DNA of 64,000 nt, from contig JBNPWE010000001.1 in assembly GCA_050433985.1 (NCBI GenBank), forward strand, positions 248,001 to 312,000, in the 5' to 3' direction. Positions 48,900 through 56,744 of the stretch are shown here, piece by piece. A program made the position numbers and the translations under genes. The first letter of the stretch is position 1. The number at the start of each line of letters is the position of its first letter. Under the pieces are notes generated by a model. The model saw only the letters and a program-made list of their open reading frames with translations, was not told where the DNA came from and did no database searches. This DNA is from JACIYW01 sp014359745. GTDB lineage: Bacteria; Pseudomonadota; Alphaproteobacteria; Rhodobacterales; Rhodobacteraceae.

Positions 48900-48976
48900 T
48901 GGTGCACCCGGAGCGATTCGAACGCCCGACCCTCAGATTCGTAGTCTGATGCTCTATCCAGCTGAGCTACGGGTGC
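48900..48976 (-). tRNA. tRNA-Arg(ACG)
   Basis: A complete 77-base tRNA on the minus strand. The acceptor stem GCACCCG/CGGGTGC is perfect and CCA is encoded. The D-arm is GCTC-AGCTGGATA-GAGC and the anticodon stem-loop is CAGAC-TACGAA-TCTG with anticodon ACG. The T-loop is GTTCGAATC. ACG is normally edited to ICG by TadA to read CGU, CGC and CGA codons. Confidence 0.97.
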
Positions 48977-49041
48977 AGTGCGGGCGATGTAGCGCCCCGC
49001 AGGTCAGAGTGCAAGCGCGAATTCGCCCGATCCGCCCCAAT

Positions 49042-50451
49042 CTATTGTGCCGCGGTTTCCATCGCGCTGCTGTCGCGCGGCAGGCAGATGATGAATGACG
49101 TGCCGCCTTCGTCGGTACGGCCAAGTTCCAGGCGCCCGCCGTGGCCGCGGACCAGTTCCGCGGCGATTGCCAGGCCCAGACCGTGGCCACCCTTGCGCAC
49201 CCCGCCCTGAAAGGCGGTGAAAAGATGTTCGCGCGCCTTGGGCGGCAGGCCGGGGCCATCATCGCTGATACGAACATACCAGGCCATGTCATCGTCATGG
49301 GCGCCCACTGACACATTGCCGCCGCGCCCCGTTGCCTCCAGCGCCTGACGGGCGTTGCGCACCAGGTTGGATATCACCCGGAACAGTTGTTCGGGATCGG
49401 CGCGCAGGCAGAATCCGGCGCGGACATCGTTGAGGAAGGCAACCTTGGCTGCCTCGCCGGTCGCCAGTGCCTCGGTTTCGAACACGTCGTCGATCAGTTG
49501 GCGCAGGGGGATGCGGTTCAGCGCGGGCGGCGGTTCTTCGGCCTTGCCGAAGGCCAGCGTGGTTTCGCAAAGGTTGATCGCGCGGGACAGGGAGCGGACA
49601 AGTTTGGGCGCAGCGCGGGTGACGGCGGGGTCGGCGCTGTGTTCCAGGCGGTCGACAAACAGGGTGGCCGTGGTCAGGATATTGCGCAGATCGTGGCTGA
49701 CCTTGGCCACCGCGCTGCCCAGTTGCGCCAGCCGTTCCTTTTGGCGCAGCGCGCCGGTAAGCTGGGTCTGCATGGAATGCAGCGCCTCTTCGGCCTCGTG
49801 CAGTTCGCGCACACCGCGACCGGGTTTGATGATGCGGCGGGTATCTTCGGGGGCCTCGGCATAGGATGTCATGTGGCCGACCAGCCGCCGGATCGGTCGA
49901 ACCATCAGGCGGCGTACCGCAAGGAACAAGAGGAACGCGGTGAAGACCGAGATCACCGCCGACAGCGCCAGCACCCGCAGACCGTAATCGACCATCGCCC
50001 AGCGCAGCGGCGCGGTTTCCATCGTCACCTCGATCAGAAGGCCCGCGTCGCGCACCGGTTCGCCGATCACCCGGATCACGTCATTGCCGGGTCGCACCAG
50101 CGCGGTCAGGGCATCGCGCACCAGGATCAGCGGGCTGGCAGCGCGCAGATCGAAGGTTGCGTAAACGTCGGACGGGATGGGTGAGGACAGCACCAGTTCG
50201 CGCATTGCATTGCGGCGCAGGACCACGTTGAACACACCGGCGGTTTCAAGCAGTTCGCGTTCAAGATCGGGGCTGATCACGTCATCGGATGCAAGCAGCG
50301 CCAGCGATGCGATTTGCGCCCGTTCAAGGCGCAACAGGAGATAATCCTCGCGGAACCGGGCGACGGAGGGCACGAATATGAACACTTCGGCAAGCATGAT
50401 GAATGCCGCCGTCAGCATCAGGAAGCGGCCGGAGAGGGAATTGAAAAACAT
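49042..50451 (-). CDS. Membrane sensor histidine kinase
   Basis: A 469-residue kinase with one helix at about 9-30, a periplasmic sensor of about 120 residues and a second helix near 155-180. A HAMP-like linker (RRLMVRPIRRLVGHMTSYAEAP) leads to a dimerisation helix with His253 in KVSHDLRNILT. The ATPase domain has NLVRNARQAL, ISDDGPGLP and GGHGLGLAIAAELV. The HDLRN box with a short DHp domain resembles HPK4-like kinases. No response regulator is adjacent, so it is an orphan; the neighbouring flavin enzyme may be unrelated. Confidence 0.88.
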   Translation of the reverse strand: MFFNSLSGRFLMLTAAFIMLAEVFIFVPSVARFREDYLLLRLERAQIASLALLASDDVISPDLERELLETAGVFNVVLRRNAMRELVLSSPIPSDVYATFDLRAASPLILVRDALTALVRPGNDVIRVIGEPVRDAGLLIEVTMETAPLRWAMVDYGLRVLALSAVISVFTAFLLFLAVRRLMVRPIRRLVGHMTSYAEAPEDTRRIIKPGRGVRELHEAEEALHSMQTQLTGALRQKERLAQLGSAVAKVSHDLRNILTTATLFVDRLEHSADPAVTRAAPKLVRSLSRAINLCETTLAFGKAEEPPPALNRIPLRQLIDDVFETEALATGEAAKVAFLNDVRAGFCLRADPEQLFRVISNLVRNARQALEATGRGGNVSVGAHDDDMAWYVRISDDGPGLPPKAREHLFTAFQGGVRKGGHGLGLAIAAELVRGHGGRLELGRTDEGGTSFIICLPRDSSAMETAAQ

Positions 50452-50475
50452 GCATCCGTCCGATTTTACCGCAAG

Positions 50476-51906
50476 CTAGGGCAAGAAACGCTGCACCAGC
50501 CCAACAACCCGTTTCACTACAGGATTATCAAAGAGTTTGGGGGAAAAATAGGCTCCTGCTGCGCGTTTGTTGATTTCGCCCAATGTCGGATAGGGCACCA
50601 CCATGTTGGCGACGGCACCCATTTTCATCTTGTTGGCGATCGCCATGGCCCAGATACCGATCAATTCGCCCGCCTGCGCGCCGATGATAGAGGCGCCAAC
50701 CGGCCGCCCCCTGACCACCATCACCTTGATCAGGCCGGTGGTGTTGCCCTCGGTCACGGCACGGTCGTTGTGGTGGTAGGGAAAGCGCACGATCGCAAGG
50801 GCGGCGCCGCCGTATTCCGTGCGCGCGGCCGCTTCGGTCAAGCCGACATGCGCCATCTCGGGGTCGATATAGGTGGCCCATGGAATGTGACCGGTGCGCG
50901 CCTTCGCCGGCAGGCCGAACAGGATGGATCGGATCGCGACCGTGGCGTGGTACCCCGCGACATGGGTGAATTGCAGCCCCCCCGCCACATCGCCCAGCGC
51001 GTAAACACGGCGATTGGTGACGGATCGCAGATCGGCGCCAACCCTTACGCCCGCCTTGGTGGTCGCAACCCCGGCCTTTTCCAGATCAAGACGTTCCAGG
51101 TTCGGTTTGCGGCCGACGGCCATCAACAGGTGGTTGCCGCGAAAGACGCGACCATCCTTTGCCTCTACCTCTATCGCGCCCAAGGTGCCGCTGATCCGGG
51201 CGGCCATGGCGTCTTCGGCGATTTCCAGCCCTTCGGCGCGCAGATGTTCCAAAGCGATGGCGGCAAGTTCCGGGTCATCCTTGGCCAGTGCCTTCATGCC
51301 CTCGATCACGGTCACACGACTGCCCAGCCGCAGATGTGCCTGCGCCATTTCCATGCCGATCGGCCCGCCGCCGATAACCAGCAGATGGTCGGGGCGGGTG
51401 CGCAGATCAAAGATCGTCTCGTTCGTCTCATAAGGCACGCCATCAAGGCCGGGGATCGGCGGCACCAGCGGCGATGACCCGGTGGCGATGACAAAGCGGC
51501 GCGCGGTGATCACCGTGTCACCCGCCTGCACCTCTGTTCGAGAGAGGAAGCGGCCAAATTCCTGAATGACGTGAACGCCAAGCCCTTCGAACCGCTCGAC
51601 ACTGTCCATCGGGGCGATGGTGTCGATGGTGCGGCGCACATGATCCTTGGCGGCGGCGTAATCGACCTCTGGCACAACCTCGGTCACGCCAAAGGGCGCG
51701 CCGGATTGCATGGCGTGGGCGTGTTTGCCCGCCGCGATCAGCGCCTTTGAAGGCACGCAGCCATAATTCAGGCAATCGCCGCCCATCTTGTGGCCTTCGA
51801 TCAGCACCACCTTTGCCCCCATCTGCGACGCCCCCGCCGCCAGCGACAGCCCGGCAGACCCGCCGCCGATGATGCAGATATCCGTCTTGATGCGGTTCAT
51901 CATCAA
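50476..51906 (-). CDS. Pyridine nucleotide-disulfide oxidoreductase (mercuric reductase/Lpd-like)
   Basis: A 476-residue flavoprotein of the class I disulfide reductase family. The FAD motif CIIGGGSAGLS is at residues 11-21, and the redox pair GGDCLNYGCVPSKAL has Cys45 and Cys50. The NAD(P) motif is VIGGGPIGMEMA, and the C-terminal dimerisation domain begins with FPYHHND. It lacks an N-terminal heavy-metal domain and vicinal C-terminal cysteines, so mercury reduction is unlikely. It is coupled by ATGA to a TVP38 membrane protein gene, a pairing common in bacteria and of unknown meaning. Confidence 0.87.
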   Translation of the reverse strand: MMMNRIKTDICIIGGGSAGLSLAAGASQMGAKVVLIEGHKMGGDCLNYGCVPSKALIAAGKHAHAMQSGAPFGVTEVVPEVDYAAAKDHVRRTIDTIAPMDSVERFEGLGVHVIQEFGRFLSRTEVQAGDTVITARRFVIATGSSPLVPPIPGLDGVPYETNETIFDLRTRPDHLLVIGGGPIGMEMAQAHLRLGSRVTVIEGMKALAKDDPELAAIALEHLRAEGLEIAEDAMAARISGTLGAIEVEAKDGRVFRGNHLLMAVGRKPNLERLDLEKAGVATTKAGVRVGADLRSVTNRRVYALGDVAGGLQFTHVAGYHATVAIRSILFGLPAKARTGHIPWATYIDPEMAHVGLTEAAARTEYGGAALAIVRFPYHHNDRAVTEGNTTGLIKVMVVRGRPVGASIIGAQAGELIGIWAMAIANKMKMGAVANMVVPYPTLGEINKRAAGAYFSPKLFDNPVVKRVVGLVQRFLP

Positions 51907-52625
51907 ATCTCCTTCTTGCGGAATGCGTTTAATGCGATGGGCAGGGCGGCAAGGGCCACGAGCCCCAGAATCGGCAAGATGATATGCGGTTCGAATATGA
52001 CCCCCAGATCGGGGGTTTCATTGCGGGCGAACACCTCTCCCAGCCCGGCGCCGACCGAGGTATAGACGATCCCGCCGGGAATGATGCCAAAGAAGGTGGT
52101 AAAGGCAAACCGGCCAAGGCCGACACCGACAAGGGCCGGAACAAGGTTGGCGATGAAGAACGGCACCGCCGGCAGAAGGCGCATCAGAAACAGGAACGAC
52201 AGTTCATTCCTGGCGATCCCCTGCTTGATGCGCAGCACCCGCCCCTCGCTTGCGTCCATCCTGGCCGCCAGCCGGTCGCCAAGGCCCCATTTGGCGGCAA
52301 GAAAGATCACGACTGCGCCCAGCGTCGCGGCCGTGACGTTGAACAGAGTTCCCGGAAAGGTGCCAAACAGGAACCCCCCCGTCAGCGTGGCAAGCGTCGC
52401 ACCGGGCAACGAAAACGCCACGATCACCACATAGGCCGCCATGAACCCCAGCACCGACAGGGCAAAATGCGCATCACGGTAGGCCAGAAGCGCCTCGCGG
52501 TTGTCGCGCAGGGCGTCAAAGGTCAGGTGATCGCGCAGCGTGAACACCCCAAGGATGGCCACGATCACGATGATCACGAATGGCAGATGCCGGTAAAAAC
52601 CGCCCCTGGGCGATGCGGTGGTCAT
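51903..52625 (-). CDS. TVP38/TMEM64 (DedA-like) membrane protein
   Basis: A 240-residue inner-membrane protein of the TVP38/TMEM64 SNARE-associated family. It has hydrophobic helices including FVIIVIVAILGVFTL and the central motif FSLPGATLATLTGGFLFG. The signature block FLFLMRLLPAVPFFIANLVP is followed by GRFAFTTFFGIIPGG. Homologues act as lipid scramblases or transporters. The ATG at 52625 is chosen over a longer frame. It is the first gene of a two-gene operon with the flavin oxidoreductase, and an inverted repeat lies 60 bases upstream. Confidence 0.88.
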   Translation of the reverse strand: MTTASPRGGFYRHLPFVIIVIVAILGVFTLRDHLTFDALRDNREALLAYRDAHFALSVLGFMAAYVVIVAFSLPGATLATLTGGFLFGTFPGTLFNVTAATLGAVVIFLAAKWGLGDRLAARMDASEGRVLRIKQGIARNELSFLFLMRLLPAVPFFIANLVPALVGVGLGRFAFTTFFGIIPGGIVYTSVGAGLGEVFARNETPDLGVIFEPHIILPILGLVALAALPIALNAFRKKEI

Positions 52626-52684
52626 GCGGTCTGCTCCTGTCGGTTGGGTGACGTGTGATTCTGCATTGCGGCAGAAGATGTGCG

Positions 52685-52704
52685 CTATCATCCGCGCATG
52701 ATAG
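52685..52704. promoter_or_regulatory. Inverted repeat CTATCAT-N6-ATGATAG
   Basis: A perfect 7-bp inverted repeat with a six-base spacer, 60-80 bases before the TVP38 gene start. Its position suits an operator for the TVP38-flavoprotein operon. The cognate regulator is unknown. The remaining sequence up to 52937 holds no convincing gene. Confidence 0.4.
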
Positions 52705-52937
52705 GGCGATCACGACTGCTTGATGCGGCGCGATCAATTGTTTCAACTGCCTGCACCCCAAGGCCTGCTTTGGGCGCAGGGCTATCGCATTTGGATTTTG
52801 GACACACACGGACGTGAACGTACGAGGAACGAAACGTGCTCTCTCATTGCGTTCGCAGGTTGTGAGAGCCGTTTTTCACGCGCAGCTCGGCGGGTCAGTT
52901 CCAAATGCAATTCCCCTGGCTTTGGGCGTGGCAATGG

Positions 52938-52966
52938 TTGACAGGGGCCCGTCGGTCGCCTATTCC
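52938..52966 (+). promoter_or_regulatory. Sigma-70-type promoter of rpmH
   Basis: TTGACA (52938-52943), a 17-base spacer and TATTCC (52961-52966) form a near-canonical housekeeping promoter. Transcription would start about 55 bases before the rpmH ATG. This fits the strong expression expected of a ribosomal protein gene. Confidence 0.7.
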
Positions 52967-53028
52967 CCGGTCTTCAATTGAGGCGCAGCCTGGCAGGGGC
53001 CACGGTGCGCAGATGAAGGACAACGGCG

Positions 53029-53163
53029 ATGAAACGCACCTTTCAACCCTCGAACCTGGTCCGCAAACGTCGTCACGGGTTTCGTGCCCGCATGGCGACC
53101 AAGGCCGGACGCAAGATTCTGAACGCACGGCGCGCCAAGGGCCGGGCTTCGATCAGCGCCTGA
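53029..53163 (+). CDS. rpmH: Ribosomal protein L34
   Basis: A 44-residue, highly basic protein with the invariant start MKRTFQPSNLVRKRRHGFRA and the basic end NARRAKGRASISA. It is the smallest large-subunit protein. It leads the conserved rpmH-rnpA-yidD group, but a strong hairpin with a T-run follows its stop, so most transcripts may end there. AAGGA lies about ten bases before the ATG. Confidence 0.97.
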   Translation: MKRTFQPSNLVRKRRHGFRARMATKAGRKILNARRAKGRASISA

Positions 53164-53191
53164 TCTGGGCTTTCGGGGAATTCAGATGATG

Positions 53192-53241
53192 CCGTCGGGG
53201 GCAAAGGGCACGCAGAACGGGCCTTTGGCCCCGACGGTTTT
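53192..53241 (+). terminator. Terminator/attenuator between rpmH and rnpA
   Basis: CCGTCGGGGGCAAAGG (53192-53207) pairs with CCTTTGGCCCCGACGG (53222-53237), a 16-bp stem with one mismatch and a 14-base loop, followed by TTTT. It lies 28 bases after rpmH and 22 before rnpA. Partial termination would give far more L34 than RNase P protein. Confidence 0.85.
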
Positions 53242-53263
53242 GTCATGCCGAAAACCTGCGGCG

Positions 53264-53638
53264 ATGCCTGACACCCTGCGCAAACGTGCGGATTTTCTGC
53301 GCGCTGCCGCCGCGCGACGGCAGGGAACGCCGGGCTTCATGCTGCAGGCCCGCCTGCGCGCCCCGGACGAGCGCGCCGAAGGGGTGCGAATCGGCTACAC
53401 CTGTTCCAAGAAGGTTGGCAATTCGGTGGTGCGCAACCGGGCGCGCCGACGTCTGCGCGAGGTGGCGCGCGCGGTTCTTCCGCATCAAGGCCGCGACGGC
53501 TGGGATTATGTGCTGGTCGGCCGCCCCGGTGTGACGGTAACGCGCGACTTTGCGGCCCTGATCGAGGATATGAATCGCGCCCTGGCCCGCATTCATGCCG
53601 ATACTGCGGGCGGTGCCGCGCCAGGGCGGCCCGCGTGA
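53264..53638 (+). CDS. rnpA: Ribonuclease P protein component
   Basis: A 124-residue basic protein that assists the RNase P ribozyme in 5' tRNA processing. It begins TLRKRADFLRAAAARRQ and carries the family signature IGYTCSKKVGNSVVRNRARRRLREVAR. The ATG at 53264 fits the conserved N-terminus; the upstream in-frame extension runs through the terminator hairpin and is rejected. It overlaps yidD by four bases (GTGA). Confidence 0.94.
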   Translation: MPDTLRKRADFLRAAAARRQGTPGFMLQARLRAPDERAEGVRIGYTCSKKVGNSVVRNRARRRLREVARAVLPHQGRDGWDYVLVGRPGVTVTRDFAALIEDMNRALARIHADTAGGAAPGRPA

Positions 53639-53886
53639 CACCATTGGCCCATATCGTGGCGCTGCCGGTGCGGGCTTACCGGCTGTTCCTGTCGCCATGG
53701 CTGGGCAATGGTTGCAGGTTCCAACCGACCTGTTCGGTTTACGCGCTGGAAGCGCTGGAAAACCACGGGGCGATCAGGGGCGGCTGGATGGCGATCCGGC
53801 GCATCGGGCGCTGTCATCCGATGGGGGGTGACGGCTACGATCCGGTGCCGCCCGCCACTGGCAAACCCCACGAACACCGGCACTGA
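53635..53886 (+). CDS. yidD: Membrane protein insertion efficiency factor YidD
   Basis: An 83-residue YidD protein with the hallmark YRLFLSPWLGNGCRFQPTCS, then YALEALENHG and RIGRCHPMGGDGYDP. It is encoded in the rpmH-rnpA-yidD-yidC region of many bacteria and helps membrane protein insertion. It starts with GTG overlapping the rnpA stop. yidC is not in view; the next gene is a convergent RTX gene whose stop codon directly abuts that of yidD. Confidence 0.93.
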   Translation: MTPLAHIVALPVRAYRLFLSPWLGNGCRFQPTCSVYALEALENHGAIRGGWMAIRRIGRCHPMGGDGYDPVPPATGKPHEHRH

Positions 53887-55245
53887 TCAGGCCGATGCGG
53901 GTGAAGCCATCGGCATATGCGCGATCAGCGTGATATCCGCAACCGACAGGCCCCCGGCACCGGATATTTCCGCAAGGAACATCCCGTTCATATGCAGCCG
54001 CGCCAAGTCGGGATGATCGGCGTCGGGTTCCAGCGTCACCACCGGGTCGGGATGGGCAAGCGCATCGTAAACCACCAAAAGGCGGTCTTCGGCGGGGTCG
54101 TAATCTTCGATCCGGGCGGCGGGGTCGCCTGCGGCGATCCAGTCGCCCAGCACGAAACTGTCGGCGCCGCTGCCGCCATGGGCCTGATCGCCCGCGCCAG
54201 CAAGCAGCGTGTCATCACCGGCGCCGCCGTTCAACTGATCGTCCCCGGCAATCAAACCCGGTTCCAGCCCGATCAGCAGATCGTTCCCGGCGCCGCCGTG
54301 CAACAGATCGCGCCCCGCGCCGCCCACCAGCGTGTCATCGCCATAGCTGCCAATCAGCGAGTCATCGCCGCCATCGCCCAGCAACAGGTCTTGGCCATCG
54401 CCGCCGTTCAGGCTGTCGGCCCCATCACCACCGGCCAGACTGTCATCGCCGATATGGCCTTGCAGCGTGTCATTCCCCGCCCCGCCAAGCGCCCGGTCGT
54501 TATCGGCCCCGCCATCGATCATATCGTCGCCGTCGCCGCCCGACAGGCTGTCATTCCCGGCCTCGCCGGTCAGGTGGTCGTCACCGGTCGCGCCAAGGAT
54601 CACGTCATCGCCACCGCGCCCGCCTGACAGATCCCGCCCCGCGCCGCCGCTCAGCGTATCCGGTGCCGTTCCGCCGGAAAGGATGCCGCCGTCATCGGGC
54701 GCCTGAAGCACCTGCGGCTTGTCGGGAATGTCGACCGAGCCATCAATAGCGGCTGCCGGGGGCGCATCGTCAGATGCCGCGGGGGCGCCGGGAAGGGCGG
54801 AAAGGATATCCTGTTGCGGGGCAAGCGGATCGTCAAACCTGTCGTCGAACCCGACGTCGACATCCGCATCGGCGGGCAAATCCACGGGCAAATCCGCAGG
54901 CAAGTCCACGGGCGCATCTGTCGGCATGTCCTGCGGCGCGGACGCGCCGTCAGCGGCCAGGTAACTGCCGTTATCGACATGCGTATCGGATGGCATATCT
55001 TCGACCGGGGGTGTGTCTTGTTGCTTCGGCGCGGCATCCTCGGATGATCCCTGTGCTGCGGGTTCTGGCAACGCTTCGGACGGGAAGGTGGTGTTCAGGA
55101 AATCGCCAACCGTGGCCTCTGGCTCGGTGTCGTCATGGGCGGTGTCGGCGTCGTTGTCATCCGTGTCTTCCGATCCGGCATTTACCACCGCATCGGCCAT
55201 GGCTCCGCCAAAGACAATTCCGAATATACCGATCAGGCCCAGCAT
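53887..55245 (-). CDS. RTX-type calcium-binding repeat protein with N-terminal hydrophobic segment
   Basis: A 452-residue acidic protein. From an ATG at 55245 it begins with a hydrophobic stretch LGLIGIFGIVFGGAMADAVV (signal or anchor). About 150 residues rich in Asp, Pro and Ala follow, including repeats of the DLPADLPVDLPAD type. The centre carries around a dozen RTX nonapeptides of the form GGxGxDxLx (for example GGAGNDTLQG). It ends in a non-repetitive domain. RTX repeats fold on calcium outside the cell. No type I secretion genes adjoin. An ATG ten codons upstream lacks a ribosome-binding site. Confidence 0.8.
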   Translation of the reverse strand: MLGLIGIFGIVFGGAMADAVVNAGSEDTDDNDADTAHDDTEPEATVGDFLNTTFPSEALPEPAAQGSSEDAAPKQQDTPPVEDMPSDTHVDNGSYLAADGASAPQDMPTDAPVDLPADLPVDLPADADVDVGFDDRFDDPLAPQQDILSALPGAPAASDDAPPAAAIDGSVDIPDKPQVLQAPDDGGILSGGTAPDTLSGGAGRDLSGGRGGDDVILGATGDDHLTGEAGNDSLSGGDGDDMIDGGADNDRALGGAGNDTLQGHIGDDSLAGGDGADSLNGGDGQDLLLGDGGDDSLIGSYGDDTLVGGAGRDLLHGGAGNDLLIGLEPGLIAGDDQLNGGAGDDTLLAGAGDQAHGGSGADSFVLGDWIAAGDPAARIEDYDPAEDRLLVVYDALAHPDPVVTLEPDADHPDLARLHMNGMFLAEISGAGGLSVADITLIAHMPMASPASA

Positions 55246-55633
55246 CTTCACATCCCGGCGGGGCAATCCCCGCATTGGTTAACAATCTGTTATATAACAA
55301 TATTATAGGGGTGATTGCGGCGCGATTGTGTCACGGCCCCCAACGATATCCGCACAATTTTAGCCACACGTCGCGCGTTTCGCCATCGCTTGTGGCTATA
55401 AAGGTTAATGCGGGCAAAGCCAAAACGCGCGGCCTGTTTCGCCACTTGATGGAACACAGCCCTGCCCAGGCTGATCGAGGGCGGGCTTTGTTTGTCACCA
55501 CCCCGGAATCGGGGCAGGGCAAACCGGAATTTCCGCACTGTCTTCAAGGGTGCCGACCGCGCCTTGCAGGCCCGCACATGAAAATGCCCGCCACGAAGGG
55601 CGGGCATTTCGGGATCTGCCGGGTGAATTGGGC
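55246..55633. other. Intergenic region upstream of the RTX gene
   Basis: About 390 bases without a convincing gene. The left end is AT-rich and holds a perfect 12-base palindrome TGTTATATAACA (55288-55299), 43 bases before the RTX start. The rest up to the dctP terminator (55582-55609) shows open frames on the minus strand but no recognisable protein sequence. Confidence 0.45.
55582..55609. terminator. Terminator of the TRAP transporter operon
   Basis: AAATGCCCGCC (55582-55592) and GGCGGGCATTT (55599-55609) form a perfect 11-bp stem with a six-base loop, 25 bases after the dctP stop. T residues follow in the leftward direction. Confidence 0.85.
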
Positions 55634-56719
55634 TTATTTCACGCAGGCGCGCAGGGCTTCCGCGCTGGGGCCGTTCGGTGTGCGGCCCAGGTTGAACGGT
55701 GCCGAGGCGTCGCGCCACTGGGCGTAGTCATCCAGATATTCCACCATGCTGAGATAGACCTTGGCGGAATTGGGGTTTTCACAGGCGGTTTCAACGATCA
55801 CCTCATTGGCCATTTCCTGAACCTTGGCCAGTGTTTCGTCGTCATAACGGTTGATCTCGACCGCATCTTTGAACTTCGCATAGGCCTCTGTCGCGCGCTT
55901 TTCGGTGAAGGCAAGCGACCACAGCAGCGTGGCATCCGCCGCGATCTGCAGCTTTTCCTGCGCCACAGGGCTAAGCGCATCCCATGCAGTTTTGTTGATC
56001 ATCACCCCAAACACCGAAGCCGACTGATGCCAGCCGGGCGTCGCCCAATATTTGGTCACCTGCTGAAAGCCTGCCGACCAGTCGACATTCGGGGTGGAAA
56101 ATTCGGCCCCGTCGATCACGCCGCGTTCCAGCGACTGATAGATCTCGCCGCCCGCCATCGACACCTGATTGCCGCCCAGACGTTCCAGCAGCTTGCCCTG
56201 TTCCAACCCCGACAGGCGCAGGCGCTTGCCCTGCAGATCGTCAAGGCTGACGATCGGTTCATTGGTGCGGAAACCGGATTCGTTGTTGGTCACGCCGTAA
56301 GGCAGATAGACCATGCCGAACTGGCCATAGATTTCATTGTAAAGCGCGGCACCGCCCCATTGCTGGATCCAGTTCACATAATCCACTGCGTTGAACAGGC
56401 TGGCGGTGGTGGCCAGCGGCGAAAAGGCCGCGTCGCGCCCCGCCCAATAGCCGGGCCAGTCGGCGCCGGCCTGAATGGTGCCGGATTCGACCGCGCCGAA
56501 CACCTCGCCGGCCGGAACAAGCGCGCCACCCTCGAAGAATTCGATCGTCACCTCGTCGCCCGCCAGCTTGTTGGCCAGATCGACAAAATGCTGGTCGGTC
56601 GCGATCAGTTCCATCGACGAGGGCCAGGTGGTGGTCATGGTCCAGCGTTCTTGCGCCATGGCCGGGGCCGTCAGGGCCGCCGCTGCGGCGCCCGCCAGGA
56701 ATACGGTTTTCAAAGTCAT
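55634..56719 (-). CDS. TRAP transporter substrate-binding protein
   Basis: A 361-residue periplasmic solute receptor. The signal peptide covers residues 1-22 (ending APAMA) and the mature start is QERWTMTTTWPSS. DctP-family blocks include GADWPGYWAGRDAAFSPL, GVTNNESGFRTNEPI and LRLSGLEQGKLLERLGG. It resembles the TakP branch that binds 2-oxo acids or other small carboxylates, but the ligand is not certain. It lies 25 bases downstream of the large permease gene and ends the leftward dctQ-dctM-dctP operon at a strong terminator. Confidence 0.88.
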   Translation of the reverse strand: MTLKTVFLAGAAAAALTAPAMAQERWTMTTTWPSSMELIATDQHFVDLANKLAGDEVTIEFFEGGALVPAGEVFGAVESGTIQAGADWPGYWAGRDAAFSPLATTASLFNAVDYVNWIQQWGGAALYNEIYGQFGMVYLPYGVTNNESGFRTNEPIVSLDDLQGKRLRLSGLEQGKLLERLGGNQVSMAGGEIYQSLERGVIDGAEFSTPNVDWSAGFQQVTKYWATPGWHQSASVFGVMINKTAWDALSPVAQEKLQIAADATLLWSLAFTEKRATEAYAKFKDAVEINRYDDETLAKVQEMANEVIVETACENPNSAKVYLSMVEYLDDYAQWRDASAPFNLGRTPNGPSAEALRACVK

Positions 56720-56744
56720 CTTTCTCTCCCTTCAACGTTTGAGT

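Noticed and set aside
52816..52830. GAAC-N7-GAAC, a second perfect SOS-box match
   Set aside because: About two such matches are expected by chance in 64 kb, and neither rpmH nor the TVP38 operon is a known SOS gene; it is also far from both start codons.
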